A stretch of 64,000 nucleotides of DNA from Megascapheus bottae (GCA_024803745.1 JANJXV010000013.1:54964501-55028500); one strand, 5' to 3'; shown: positions 11,383 to 21,450, numbered from the stretch's first letter. Made by a program: numbers and translations. The notes: generated from the letters alone by a model not told the origin.

Positions 11383-11395
11383 AGAGTCCTAGAGG

Positions 11396-11515
11396 TTAAT
11401 TGGAGATAAGAGTCTCAGGTCCTTTTATGCCCTGCCCGGGCTGGCTTTGAATCCTGATCCTCAGATCTCAGCCTCCCGAGTAGCTAGGACTACAGGTGTG
11501 AGCCGCTGTGCCCAG
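11396..11515 (-). mobile_element. B1-ID SINE, B1 half (outer element, part 2)
   Basis: It continues the element at 10,965 with TTAATTGGAGATAAGAGTCT and CAGCCTCCCGAGTAGCTAGG. Confidence 0.75.
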
Positions 11516-11544
11516 CTTCTTATTCTTATTATTATTGTATTAGT

Positions 11545-11757
11545 ACTGGGGCTTGAACTCAGGGCCTGGGCCCTGTCCCTGAGCTTTTTTGCTCAAGGTT
11601 AGTGCTCTACCACTTTGAGCCACAGTGCCCACTTGTGGCTTTCTGGTAGTTAATTGGAGATAAGATTCTCATGGAGACTTTTGTGCTTTGAACCATGATC
11701 CTTAGCTCTCAACCTCCTGAGTAGCTGGGACTACAGGCGTGAGCCACCAGGCCTCAG
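11545..11757 (-). mobile_element. B1-ID composite SINE
   Basis: Full-length reverse copy, from GGGGCTTGAACTCAGGGCC to GACTACAGGCGTGAGCCACC. Confidence 0.85.
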
Positions 11758-11759
11758 CA

Positions 11760-13900
11760 TGCCGTCATTCTATGGCATATCCTTCAGTTGGATTACCTGA
11801 CATTTCCTCGTGGATGGTGTACATTATGCCCTTTCGGCAAGGGCATCTGGAAGTGGCGTTGTGTTCTACATGCCTTGAAGCAAGAGGCCGTTGGTGGTGA
11901 CTGGCTAAATGACTTGGTTAAAGTGATATCCACTAGGTTTGACCTCCACTTTTTTCACTGCTTTGCAATGAGATGTTGTAAGGAGCTAGTCTGAGACTAG
12001 GTAGATACTAACTCCTTACCAGACTCTTACCCATTAGCTTTAACATCCATGCATGATTTCCTAAAGTCAGCATTGTGTGTTTAATGGTTTACTGGTTTGC
12101 ATTTTACAATGAGAGAAAACTTGCTTCCTTCTTCCACTAGTTTATTTTTGTTATATCAGTGACAATAAACTCGAGGATTCTCATTTTAGTTAACAGGTTC
12201 TAGTCTTTTTACCCCCACTGCCTATTCAGAGTTTACAGTCATTCCCATTTACTTGTTTCTTTTTATCTAGTAGTCAATGGTTCTTAATTTGGTTATCAGA
12301 TTATTATCTCCTATTATCATTATTTATTTCCATGTTCAAACTGTCTTAGAAGCTCCTCCGAATGGCCTCTGTCCTTTTGGACACATGTCAGTAAGTCTCT
12401 GAACACTTCCTTCTTTTCTGAAGCCAAGAGAAGTCCAGGCTTGGCCCCCCCACCCCTGGATCCTCTTGCCAGTTGGTCCCTCAGGTATTTTAGTTATCGT
12501 TATGCCAAAGGAGCTAACATGGGAAATGGGCATCATAGAAGTGACGCCATCCCACGACTGAAGAGGCCTTTGGACCTGTTCCTGGTAGGAATCTGCAAGT
12601 CTGGAGAAGCAGGAAGTCTAGGATGCTGTCTGAATGTCAAGAGGAATGTGGACAGGGAAGTCCAGGCTAGTGAGGAACAACTTGGAAACAAGGCCGTCGG
12701 TTTTGGTGGATGTTGTGTCTCCGCCCTGAGACTCTGTAAGAAGTTGAATTGAACTAGTGCATCTGGCCGAGCAAATTTCAAGACAGCCCAGCAACTGGAC
12801 TGTGGCATGAACTTGCTGTCTATTTTTTATCCACCTTTCCTGTGGGCATTAAGAGCAAAAAGCAGAACAGGAGGATTTGGCCAGAAAAGGAGTTCCTGGC
12901 ACACTGTGGACAAGCTGGGGAAGGGGTGAGAAGGGGTGTGGCCTGGAGTTCCCAGCCCCTCCACACTCTCCTTCCTGTCCACCTCCTCCACCTCATAGTC
13001 CTGATGCCCCGAAAGCCATGAGCCAAATACCTAGCTTCTTCCTTCCTGAACCCAGGGCCTGGCTAGTTGTTCCTTATAGCTTTTGTTCACAAAAAAGAAA
13101 AAGAAAAAGTCTGACTAAAGAAGCCTTGAAGTTTTGTTATTATTTACCATTTGGATCCTACTAATGGGGGGGGGAGTATTTTACATTTCTCCTTAACAGA
13201 TGAGAGAATTGGACAAGAAGTGGATTTCAAGCCAGAGAGAATGAGATTTAAAGACCAGAGAGGGCGAGCTGCCCTCCACCCACTGTGGGCACCAATGGTT
13301 CACACCTGTAGAACTTGCCACTCCGGAGGGTGAGATCTAAAGTTAGTAAAGCCTATGTCCAAAACAAAACTCAAAGTTTGGAGTGGCCAGGATGCAAGCA
13401 GCACCCCAGCTTCTTCGTGACTCTGAAGCGAAGCAGTCAAAAAGCTTCCTAGCGAGGCTGCAAAGTCATAAACAGAAGCAAACTGCTCCCCAGGAAGAAC
13501 CTACCAGCATGGCACGACCCTGAGTCGCTGGAACCATCGCTCAGGTGAAAATCAGACTGGTTCAGGCGGGGACGAGCTCATAGCCCTCCCCTGGTCCAGT
13601 GAGCTCTAGTGTGAGCTAGGTTGGGCATCTGTGCCAGTGAGAACAGCATGCTAATCCTATGAGGCAAAACTCGGAGACCCAGGGTGGGGAGAGGCTGTGA
13701 GGTGTGAGCTGGGGAGGGGTCAGCACAGACCAGAGGACTTTCCAGCTCCTGTGGACCTGCTTATTGCTCGCTCTTCTTCCTCTAGTGTTCTGCCGTTGCC
13801 TGTATTTTACTGAACTTCTTCAGTTATTTCTAATAGCTTACACCTTTGCCATATCTTCGTCTATATCTTGCTTCTTCACTGTTTATTTCATCAGTCTCTC
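11760..13900. other. Intergenic, AT-rich then mixed unique sequence
   Basis: No gene recognised. A weak B1-like piece is at 13,285-13,365 (plus), and a short MIR-like core (AACAGATGAGAGAATTGGAC) at about 13,195-13,215. Confidence 0.4.
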
Positions 13901-14085
13901 TTTTTTTTTGCCAGTCCTGAGGCTTGAACTCAGGGCCTGAGCCCGGTCCTTGGGCTAGCACTCTACTACTTGAGCCATAGTACTGCTTTCGGCTTTTTCT
14001 TTGTATGTGGTACTGAGGAATCAAACCAGAGTCTTTGTGCATGCTAGGCAAGCATTCTACCACTAGGCCGAACTCCAGGCAGGCC
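13901..14085 (-). mobile_element. ID-ID dimer SINE
   Basis: Reverse copy: TTTGCCAGTCCTGAGGCTTG at the tail end, then GTATGTGGTACTGAGGAATC, to GGCCGAACTCCAGGCAGGCC. Confidence 0.85.
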
Positions 14086-14453
14086 CCTTTTCCTTTTATT
14101 ACTTATTAATACCTATACTTTTAATTTTTTAACTTCTTGATTATACTGTACATACTGTAGTTTCTTTCCTTTGTAACATTACTGGAACACTATTTGGTAT
14201 TTATCAGTTTTAAATGTCTTGGTTTGTCTTTGAATAGTTTATATTGTTATTGCTGTCTACTTCCTTTTCTCTGAGCACAGAAAATGAAATATCTAATAAA
14301 ACAAGTATGCAAAACACAAGTAGTATGAAAAAGTCAAAAGTGATTTGACACCTCTAAAAGCTCATCTCACCTTGAGAAAGAACTCCGAAGATGCTGAAGC
14401 TGCTAAAATGCCCAAACAAAGAACTCGAGAGTTTACTTTTGAAAATGATCTAG

Positions 14454-14650
14454 GGGCCGGGAGTTTGGCCTACTGGTAGTGTGCTTGCCTAGCATGAACG
14501 GAGTCCCAGGTTCAATTCCTTGGTACCACATACATAGGAAAAAAAAAGCCAGAAATGGTGCTGAGGCTCAAGTGGCAGAGCTCTAGCCTTGAGAAAGTTC
14601 AAGGACAGGGCTCAAGCCCTGAGCTCAAGCCCAGGGCCGGCAAAAAAAAA
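14454..14650 (+). mobile_element. ID-ID dimer SINE
   Basis: Complete dimer from GGGGCCGGGAGTTTGGCC to GGCCGGCAAAAA, with a C-interrupted tail. Confidence 0.9.
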
Positions 14651-14686
14651 CCCCCAAAACCCCCTAAAACTAAAAAATGATCTAAA

Positions 14687-14905
14687 ACCAGGTGAGGTGG
14701 CTCACGCCTATAATCCTAGCTGGAGGCTAAGATCTGAGGATCGAGGTTCAAAGCCAGCTGGGGCACTAAAGTCTGTGAGACTCTTTTCTCCAATTAACCA
14801 CTAGAAAAGTGGAAGTGGTACTATGGCTGAAGAAGGGATAGGGAGGTAGCCGAGCACTGAAGAGTTCAGGGACAATACCCAGGCCCAGAGTTCAAGCCCT
14901 ACGAA
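14687..14905 (+). mobile_element. B1-ID composite SINE
   Basis: Both halves are present. The B1 core has lost part of CTACTCAGGA. Confidence 0.8.
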
Positions 14906-14931
14906 CAAGAGAAAAAGAAGAAAAAATCTAT

Positions 14932-15117
14932 AGTCTCAAAAAACCCTCACAGATAAATGAAACCTTAGAGTCAATTTGCATTTTGGATCAAATGCATCCA
15001 ACAGAATCCACTGAAAATTCTGTCTAGCAGCTATAGAGTACGCATTCTTCTCAGAAGCCCACGGAAGGTTCTCTGGGATGGACCCCACTGTAAACCATAA
15101 AGAAGGTCCTAACAGGC
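14932..15117 (+). mobile_element. L1 ORF2 fragment (endonuclease region)
   Basis: The stretch matches the usual L1 ORF2 stretch around ACGCATTCTTCTCAGAAGCC, followed by TTCTCTGGGATGGACCCCAC. Stops and indels break the frame. It appears collinear with the ORF2 pieces at 15,501 and 16,413. Confidence 0.6.
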
Positions 15118-15227
15118 CAGGGGCCAGTGGCTCAAATGCAGAGGCTGAAATCCTAGCTGCTCAGGAGGCTGAGCTCTGACAATTATGGTTTGGAGCCAGC
15201 CTGGGCAGGAAAGTCCATAAGACTCTT
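15118..15227 (+). mobile_element. B1-ID SINE, part 1 (interrupted)
   Basis: The B1 half runs up to AAGACTCTT, where an L1 3' end has been inserted. It resumes at 15,364. Confidence 0.8.
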
Positions 15228-15363
15228 CTTTTTTTTTTTCAATTGTCAGGATAATGTATAGAGGGGTTACAGTTACATTTGTCAGGTAGTAGATGCATTA
15301 CTTCTTGAAGATTGATACCACTTCTCATGATTTTTGTCCCCATTTTCCTCCCCCCACTACATT
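15228..15363 (-). mobile_element. L1 3' end inserted in a SINE
   Basis: Poly-T at 15,229-15,239 is followed by the reversed L1 3'UTR. AGACTCTT flanks both sides (15,220-15,227 and 15,364-15,371). It is a 5'-truncated insertion of about 136 bp. Confidence 0.7.
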
Positions 15364-15500
15364 AGACTCTTAGACCTACACTAAACTATAAGAAAAAAAA
15401 GTGGGGCTGGGGCTCAAGTGGCAGAATGCTGGCTTTGAGCACAAATGCTCAGGGACATTGCTCAGGCTCAGGGTTCAAGCCCTAGGATTGGTAAAAAAAA
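15364..15500 (+). mobile_element. B1-ID SINE, part 2
   Basis: It resumes with AGACTCTTAGACC and holds the ID-like right half and A tail. Confidence 0.8.
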
Positions 15501-15763
15501 AAATCATAACAAATATTAAAAAAATCATAATTGTAACAGGTCATAATGAAATAAATTTAAAATGATTAACAAGAGAGTCTATTAAATACATGGAGATTAA
15601 ATGATATACTTTTGAAACTCAAAGTAGGTCACTGAAGAAATCAAGGAAGAAATTCTACAATTCCTAGAATTAAGTAACAATGAAAATACAACTTCTGGAA
15701 CACAACAAAAGTAATACTAAAGGAAAAGTTTATAACTATGAATACCTTCATTTAAAAAAATCA
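15501..15763 (+). mobile_element. L1 ORF2 fragment
   Basis: It contains GAAATTCTACAATTCCTAGA and AAAGGAAAAGTTTATAACTA, matching the remembered ORF2 segment between the endonuclease and reverse transcriptase domains. It ends at AAAAAAATCAG, where three SINEs are inserted. Confidence 0.6.
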
Positions 15764-15957
15764 GGGGCTGGGAGTTTGTCCTAGTGGTAAAGTGCTTGCC
15801 TAGCATGCATGAAGACCCAGGTTCAATTCCTCAGTACCATAGACATAGAAAAAAAACTGGAAGTGGTGCTGAGGCTCAAGTGGAAGAGCTCTAGCCTTGA
15901 GAAAGTCCAAGGACAGTGCTCAGGCCCTGAGTTCAAGCCCAGCACCAGAAAAAAAAC
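15764..15957 (+). mobile_element. ID-ID dimer SINE (1 of 3 at one L1 site)
   Basis: Complete dimer. AATCAG-type sequence lies on both sides (15,758 and 15,958). Confidence 0.9.
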
Positions 15958-15963
15958 AATCAG

Positions 15964-16155
15964 AGGCTGGGAGTTCAGCCTAGTGGTGGAGTGCTTGCCT
16001 AGCATGCACGTTGATTAGGGTTCGATTCCTTGGTACCACATACGTAGAAAAAAGCTGGAAGTGGTGCTGTGGATCAAATGGTAGAGCTCTAGCCTTGAGA
16101 AAAAAATCCAAGGACAGTGCCCAGGCCCTGAGTTCAAGCCCCAGGACTGGAAAAA

Positions 16156-16198
<43 letters not shown>

Positions 16199-16211
16199 AA
16201 ATAAAAAACAC
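15964..16211 (+). mobile_element. ID-ID dimer SINE (2 of 3) with AAAT tail
   Basis: Complete dimer whose tail expanded to (AAAT)n at 16,151-16,206. AATCAGAG is present at 15,958 and 16,212. Confidence 0.9.
16151..16206. repeat. (AAAT)n microsatellite
   Basis: About 13 AAAT units, the expanded tail of the SINE. Confidence 0.95.
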
Positions 16212-16412
16212 AATCAGAGTTTGGCCTACTAGTAGAGTGCTTGCCTAGCATGCACGAAGACCCGGGTTCCATTCCTTGGTACCACATACATAGAAAAAAG
16301 CTGGAAGTGTTGCTGAGGCTCAAGTGGTAGAGCTCTAGCCTTGAGAAAGTCCAAGGACAGTGCTCAGGCCCTGAGCTCAAGCCCAGGACTGGCAAAAAAA
16401 AAAATACCCCAC
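16212..16412 (+). mobile_element. ID-ID dimer SINE (3 of 3)
   Basis: It starts at AGTTTGGCC, so the first few bases of the left half are missing. AATCAGAG flanks it at 16,212 and 16,413. Confidence 0.9.
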
Positions 16413-16537
16413 AATCAGAGACATCTTGAATAAATAACCTAACAATACACGTAAGACTCTTGGTAAAATAAAAACAAGACAAACTGAATAACAGTCCATG
16501 TCAGGAAAAATAAACAAGCGTGCTAGAAATGAATAAC
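16413..16537 (+). mobile_element. L1 ORF2 fragment, continuation
   Basis: It resumes the ORF2 text broken at 15,763 with AATCAGAGACATCTTGAATA and ends at GCTAGAAATGAATAACG, next to a GC-rich segment. Confidence 0.55.
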
Positions 16538-17200
16538 GTAGCTCTGCGGCCGGGGCCGCATCCCATCCACCCCGGCAGTGTGGGGAGAAGCAAGAAACCC
16601 CGCCCATCAAACTTTAAACAAAAAGGACCACTCTAGTACTGAGGACACTCGGCAGCAGCACGGAACCCCAAGGGGGCGGACAGAAGCTCCCACAATCAGC
16701 CTGCTGTGCCGCCACTATCCAGCCAGGCAGAAGACACCACACACCCATCCCAGAGCCCCAAATCAAACCGTCCCAGCCCAAACAAGCTCCTTTCAGCTGG
16801 CCCAGGGCGGAGCACTGGGGTGCCCAGTGTGGGCTGGTCCACCCGTGCAAGCCATAGCCTGGGCCAAGCAAGGCCTGCCACCTGTTGGCATGACCAGGCC
16901 AAGCACAGCCACGGCCCTGACAATCCCTGAACCCAAATGGATAAATCACAAGAGACGAGAGGACTCATGAAGAATCAAGACAACAAACCAAATCCAAACA
17001 CCAATGGTGATTCAGAAAAGGACCCAGTGACAGTGAGGGAAAGATGGAAGACAAAAGCACCATTCAAGAAATGATGACAGAATTGTCAGAATGACAATTG
17101 AGAAATGACTGACAGGAATAAAAGGGGATATGCGAAAGACATTTCAGAAGCATGAAGAGGAAATAGCAAAGGAAATCTGAGATTTCAAAAAAGAGATTTA
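16538..17200 (+). mobile_element. L1 5'UTR end and ORF1 start, defective
   Basis: A GC-rich segment (16,538-16,960) resembles an L1 5'UTR. An ATG at 16,967 opens a Lys/Asn/Asp-rich frame (MKNQDNKPNPNTNGD) like an ORF1 N-terminus, with a stop after about 36 codons. The rest is A-rich coding remnant. It belongs with the pieces up to 19,760. Confidence 0.5.
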
Positions 17201-17305
17201 GGAAGTGGTGCTGTAGCTCAGGAGGTAGAGTGCTGGCCTTGAGCTGAAGAGCTCAGGGACAACACCCAAGCTCAGAGTTCAAGTCCCACGATTGACAAAA
17301 AAAAA
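17201..17305 (+). mobile_element. ID-like right half only
   Basis: GGAAGTGGTGCTGTAGCTCA through GAGTTCAAGTCCCACGATTG with an A tail. There is no B1 half, so this is a 5'-truncated composite. Confidence 0.75.
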
Positions 17306-17332
17306 AACCAAAAAACAAAAACTAATATGTGG

Positions 17333-17530
17333 GCCAGGAGTTTGGCCTAGTGGTACAGTGCTTGTCTAGCATGCATGAAGATCCAAGTTCAATTCCTCGG
17401 TACCACATACATAGAAAAAAGCCAAAAGTGGTGCTGTGGCTCAAGTGGTAGAGCTCTTGCCTTGAGAAAAAGCCCAGGGGCAGTGCTCAGGCCCTGAGCT
17501 CAAGCCCCTGGGCTGGCAAAAAAAAAAAGG
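17333..17530 (+). mobile_element. ID-ID dimer SINE
   Basis: Complete dimer inside the L1 ORF1 remnant. Confidence 0.9.
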
Positions 17531-17586
17531 GAGAGATTTAGATAAAGATAGACATGGTATACAACTCATTAAAAGATGAAATTAAG

Positions 17587-17750
17587 GCTGGGAGTTTGGC
17601 CTAGTGGGCACAAAGAGCCAGGTTTGATTCCTCAGTACCACATACATAGAAAATCCGGAAGTGGTGCTGTGGCTTAAGTGGTAGAGCGCTAACCTTGAGG
17701 AGAAAGTTGAAGGATAGTGCTTAGGCCTTGAGATCAAGCCCAGGACAAGA
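17587..17750 (+). mobile_element. ID-ID dimer SINE with internal deletion
   Basis: About 20 bp are missing after GGCCTAGTGG (the AGAGTGCTTGCCTAGCATG stretch). The tail became the GAA/GGA repeat. Confidence 0.85.
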
Positions 17751-17756
17751 AGAAGA

Positions 17757-17790
<34 letters not shown>

Positions 17791-17866
17791 AGAAGGAAGA
17801 AGGAGGAGGAGGAGGAGGAGATAGAGGGGGAGGAGGAGGAGGAGGAGGAGGAGGAGGAAGAAAAAA
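17746..17866. repeat. GAA/GGA purine microsatellite
   Basis: About 120 bp of almost pure purine on the plus strand at the tail of the SINE. Confidence 0.95.
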
Positions 17867-18112
17867 AACCGAAATTGACCTTTTGAGAACTGATGTTTCC
17901 AACATAAGTGGTTTGATTTTCCCAATGTAAACCATAGAGGATACCATAGGTAATAGAGTAAGTGAAATGGGAAATAGAATATCAAGAGTCAATGATAAAA
18001 CCAAGAAGCTAGAACAAAAAGTCAAAGGTATGGAAGAAGAAGCACTCAGAATTTATCAACGGGAGGTCCATGAATTGGCAGATTCTCTCAAGAAGTCAAA
18101 TTATGCATAACT
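17867..18112 (+). mobile_element. L1 ORF1 fragment (coiled-coil region)
   Basis: A-rich coding remnant with GAACTGATGTTTCCAACATA, GTCAATGATAAAACC and AGCTAGAACAAAAAGTC, typical of the heptad-rich part of L1 ORF1. Confidence 0.5.
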
Positions 18113-18345
18113 GGAGCCAGGCAGGGTAGCTTATACCTGTAATCCTGGCTACTCAGCGGGCTGAGATCTGAGCATCACAGTTCAAAGCCAGCCCAGGCAC
18201 TAAAGTCTGTGAGATTCTTATCTCCAATTAACCATCAGAAAACCAGAAGCGGTGCTGTGGCTCAAGGGGTAGGACGATAGCCTTAAGCTGAAGAGCTCTG
18301 GGACAACATCCAGACTCAGAGTTCAAGTCCCACAACTAACCAAAA
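18113..18345 (+). mobile_element. B1-ID composite SINE
   Basis: Full composite inserted in L1 ORF1. Confidence 0.85.
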
Positions 18346-19039
18346 ATATGCATAATTGGGATCAATGAGGAAGAAGAATTTAATAGTAGGGGTATGGAAA
18401 ACCAATTCAGTAAAATAATAGCCCAAAACTTCCCCCATCTTGGGAGAAAAATCTCACCTATATAAGAGAAGCATACAGAACCCCATACAGGATCCAAGAA
18501 GAAACATTCTAGATACATCATAGTAAAAATATTAGACCTAATAGCAAGGAATTGATTTTAAATATTGCAAAATCAAAGAAGGAGATATATTAAAAGGGAA
18601 AGAAAGTCAGAACCCGCATACTTTTCCACATAAACCTTCCACTGCAAGAAGAGCCTTGAATACCATAATCCAGGCCCTAAATATCAACAACACCCAACCC
18701 AAACTGGTATGCCCAGCAAAACTAACATCCACATCTGATAATGAAACTAAAACCTTCCATGGCAAATAAAAACTACAGGAATTCTTGAACACTAAGCCAG
18801 CATTTCAAAAACTACTAACAGGAAGAATACAATCTGAAGAAAGCCATCAAAATCAAGGAAACACATCAAACAAAAATCACTAGAAGACCAATTTAGAAAA
18901 CACTGGAAGAAGAAATAAACAAAATACAGGAAATCAAGAAAATGGCAGGAAACATGACGCATCTCTCTATAATAACCCTAAACATGAATGGACTCAATTA
19001 CCCAAGCCAAAGAAAAAGAACAGTAGAATGGAAAAGAAG
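18346..19039 (+). mobile_element. L1 ORF1 3' part, inter-ORF region and ORF2 start
   Basis: It contains AAAACTTCCCCCATCTTGGG and GAGAAGCATACAGAACCCCA from ORF1. An ATG at 18,954 begins an ORF2-like peptide (MTHLSIITLNMNGLN). Stops and indels make it non-coding. ORF2 is lost immediately after. Confidence 0.65.
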
Positions 19040-19213
19040 GCTAGGAACCTAAGAAGCCCTGGGTTTGATTCCTCACTGCCACATACAGAGAAATGCCAGA
19101 GGTGGCACTGTAGCTCAAGTGGCAGAGCACTAGCCTTTAGCAAAAATCTGTACAAGGATAGTGCCCAGGTTCTGAGTTCAAGCCCCAGGACTGTCAAAAA
19201 AAAAAAAAAAAAG
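19040..19213 (+). mobile_element. ID-ID dimer SINE, left half truncated
   Basis: It starts near AAGCCCTGGGTTTGATTCC and has an A tail. It sits at the point where L1 ORF2 is missing. Confidence 0.8.
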
Positions 19214-19442
19214 CCAGGTATGGTAGCTCACTCCCGTAATCCTAGCTACTCAGGAGGCTGAGATCTGAGGATCAAGGTTCAAAGCCAGTCTGGGCACAAA
19301 AGGACCTGAGACTTTTATCCCCAATTAACCTCTGGAAAACAGGAAGTGGGACTTGGCTCAAGTGAGCTGAAGAGCTAAGGGACAGTGCCCAGGCCGAGTG
19401 CAAGCCCCATGACCTACAAAAATAAATAAATAAATAAATAAA
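19214..19442 (+). mobile_element. B1-ID composite SINE with AAAT tail
   Basis: Full composite directly abutting the previous tail, ending in an (AAAT)n tail. Confidence 0.85.
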
Positions 19443-19760
19443 AGAATGGCGAAGAAACATATGAAGAAATACTCATCATTTCTGACCTTAGGGCAATGCA
19501 AATCCATTCAGTCCTGAGATTCCACCTCACCACCCCAGTTAGACTGACCAACTTTTTGAATTTGAATAACATCAAATGCTGGCAGGGATATGGGGGAAAA
19601 TGAGTCCTACTTCACTGCTGGTGGGAATGTAAACTAATGCAACCACTCAGGAAAGTTTGGAGGTTCCTCAAAAAACTAATGACAGACCTTCCCATCTTAG
19701 ATGCCAGACCACGTGTAGGCATCAGAAACCAGTATATGATAAAGACACCTGCACATCTAT
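19443..19760 (+). mobile_element. L1 ORF2 C-terminal fragment
   Basis: It contains GAAGAAATACTCATCATTTC, GGTGGGAATGTAAACTAATG and AAAGACACCTGCACATCTAT, matching the L1 ORF2 3' region. About 3 kb of ORF2 between 18,954 and here is absent. A further L1-like scrap lies near 20,037-20,085. Confidence 0.65.
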
Positions 19761-19767
19761 GGGTTTT

Positions 19768-19961
19768 TTTTTTGCCAGTTCAGAGACTTGAACTCAGGGC
19801 CTGAGCACTGTCCTCGGGCTTTCTCAAGGCTACAGCTCCACCACTTGAGCCTCAGCACCACTTCCAGCTTTTTTCTATGTATATAGTACCAAGGAATTGA
19901 ACCCGGGTCTTCATGCATGCTAGGCAAGCACTTTAACCACTAGGCCACACTCCCAGCCCCA
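19768..19961 (-). mobile_element. ID-ID dimer SINE
   Basis: Complete reverse dimer, from poly-T and GCCAGTTCAGAGACTTG to CCACACTCCCAGCCCC. Confidence 0.9.
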
Positions 19962-20104
19962 CGTCCATGTTTATCTTGCTTACTTGGTTGAACGCCTTGG
20001 ATATGTCAGCGCTCCACCACTAGAGCAACCCCAAATCCCCTGCACTTGTCATTCATTGCATCACTGCCATTATTTATAGAGTGATGTATCCAATGCAATG
20101 AAGA

Positions 20105-20232
20105 GAAAAGAAGGAAGGACTGGATGGATGCTGGAAGGAAGGGAAAAAAAGGAAAGGAGGGAGGAAGGGAGGGAGGGAGGAGGATAAGGTAGAAGGGAAG
20201 GGAGGGAAGGAGAGAGGAAGGGAAGAGTTACC
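20105..20232. repeat. GGAA/GGGA purine tract
   Basis: Imperfect GGAAGG repeats, mostly G and A on the plus strand. Confidence 0.85.
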
Positions 20233-20266
20233 GCTGGTAAATGACTCAGAAGTGTTCTTCTAGTTG

Positions 20267-20660
20267 TCACTGCACTGGATGCAGAGACATCAGCTCATTT
20301 ACAAACTGGCTGTGATAGCCCGGTGCAATAAGGTCTGTTGTTTGAGTTCTGTTAGCTTTAGAGACCTTTGCCACCCTAGCCATGGCTTCTTCCACCAAAT
20401 CCAGGACCACACAGCACCATGGTGTTTCCACCCAAACTGCCTCTTTCATGGGTCCCAACTTTTGTTTGTCAGAATAATTGTGGTTCCTGCCACTTTCATG
20501 GCCAGAGTCACCCAAATTGCCTGCTTCTTAGTAACCATCATATCCTTCACCACTGCCAGCACCACCATATTTATTATCATGGTTCTCATGTCCTGATCTG
20601 TCTCCACCATGGCCTCTTCTCAGCAACCTGTACACAACTGTTGCCTGTGTGTGAGAAAAA
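20267..20660 (-). pseudogene. hnRNP A/B-type (A3-like) processed pseudogene fragment
   Basis: Read on the minus strand, the middle of this block follows the glycine-rich C-terminal tail of an hnRNP A/B protein. One frame gives KYGGAGSGEGYDGY, a stop, then EAGNLGDSG and, further on, LGPMK. This parallels the GGYDGYNEGGNFGG and YGPMKGG arrangement of HNRNPA3. After LGPMK the frame shifts and similarity fades. There are no introns, and stops are present. Spliced hnRNP A genes are prolific sources of processed pseudogenes. HNRNPA2B1 or HNRNPA1 origin is not excluded. Confidence 0.45.
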
Positions 20661-20920
20661 CACAAGGCTGGGAAGAACCTTTTGGAGTGATCAGAGGTTG
20701 CAACCACAACTCAGAGAGTCAGGAATGTCTTTCCTTCTTCTCTAGCACAGTAGAAACTTTATAGAACACAGCAAAAAGCACTCAGAAGGTTCTGTCTCAT
20801 TAGCAAAAAAATAGCCCTGGACTAAACATGGCCTGCCCAGAAAATCAACACGAGAATGAGCTCTACTACTCCCAAAGAATCTAACTGGGTCCCAGAACAA
20901 AGTTCAAAAATATTTATATA

Positions 20921-21107
20921 AGGGGCCGGGAGTTTGGCCTAGTGGTAGAGTGCTTGTCTACCACGTACGAAGACCTGGGTTCGCTTCCTCGGTACCCCAC
21001 ATACATAGCAAAAAGCCCGAAGTGGTGCTGAGGCTCAAGTGGTAGAGCTCTAGCCTTGAGAAAGTCCAAGGACAGTGCTCAGGCTCTGAGCTCAAGCCTA
21101 GGACTGG
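20921..21107 (+). mobile_element. ID-ID dimer SINE
   Basis: Complete dimer from GGGGCCGGGAG to AGGACTGGCC. The tail is C9 followed by an A run and the GATA repeat. Confidence 0.9.
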
Positions 21108-21121
21108 CCCCCCCCCCAAAA

Positions 21122-21200
21122 AAATATATATAGATATATAGATATATATAGATAGATAGATAGATAGATAGATAGACAGACAGATAGACAGACAGACAGG
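21122..21200. repeat. (TA)n, (GATA)n and (GACA)n microsatellite
   Basis: TATA, GATA and GACA units follow one another in the expanded tail of the SINE. Confidence 0.95.
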
Positions 21201-21247
21201 AATAGCACGCATCCAAGTTAAAACAATTTTTAAAAACTAACCAAGGC

Positions 21248-21450
21248 GGGGCTGGGAGTTTGGCCTAGTGGTAGAGTGCCTGCCTAGCATGCACGAAGAC
21301 CTGGGTTCAATTCCTCAGTACCACATAAAAGCCAGAAATGGTGTGGTGGCTCAGGGTAGAACACTAGCCTTGAGGAAAGCCCAAGGACAGTGCTCAGGCC
21401 CTGAGCTCAAGCCCAGGACTGGCCAAAAAAAAAAAAAAAAGAAAAAAGAA
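21248..21450 (+). mobile_element. ID-ID dimer SINE with target duplication
   Basis: Flanked by AACTAACCAAGGC at 21,235-21,247 and 21,451-21,463, a perfect 13-bp target duplication. The linker and right half carry small deletions. Confidence 0.95.
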
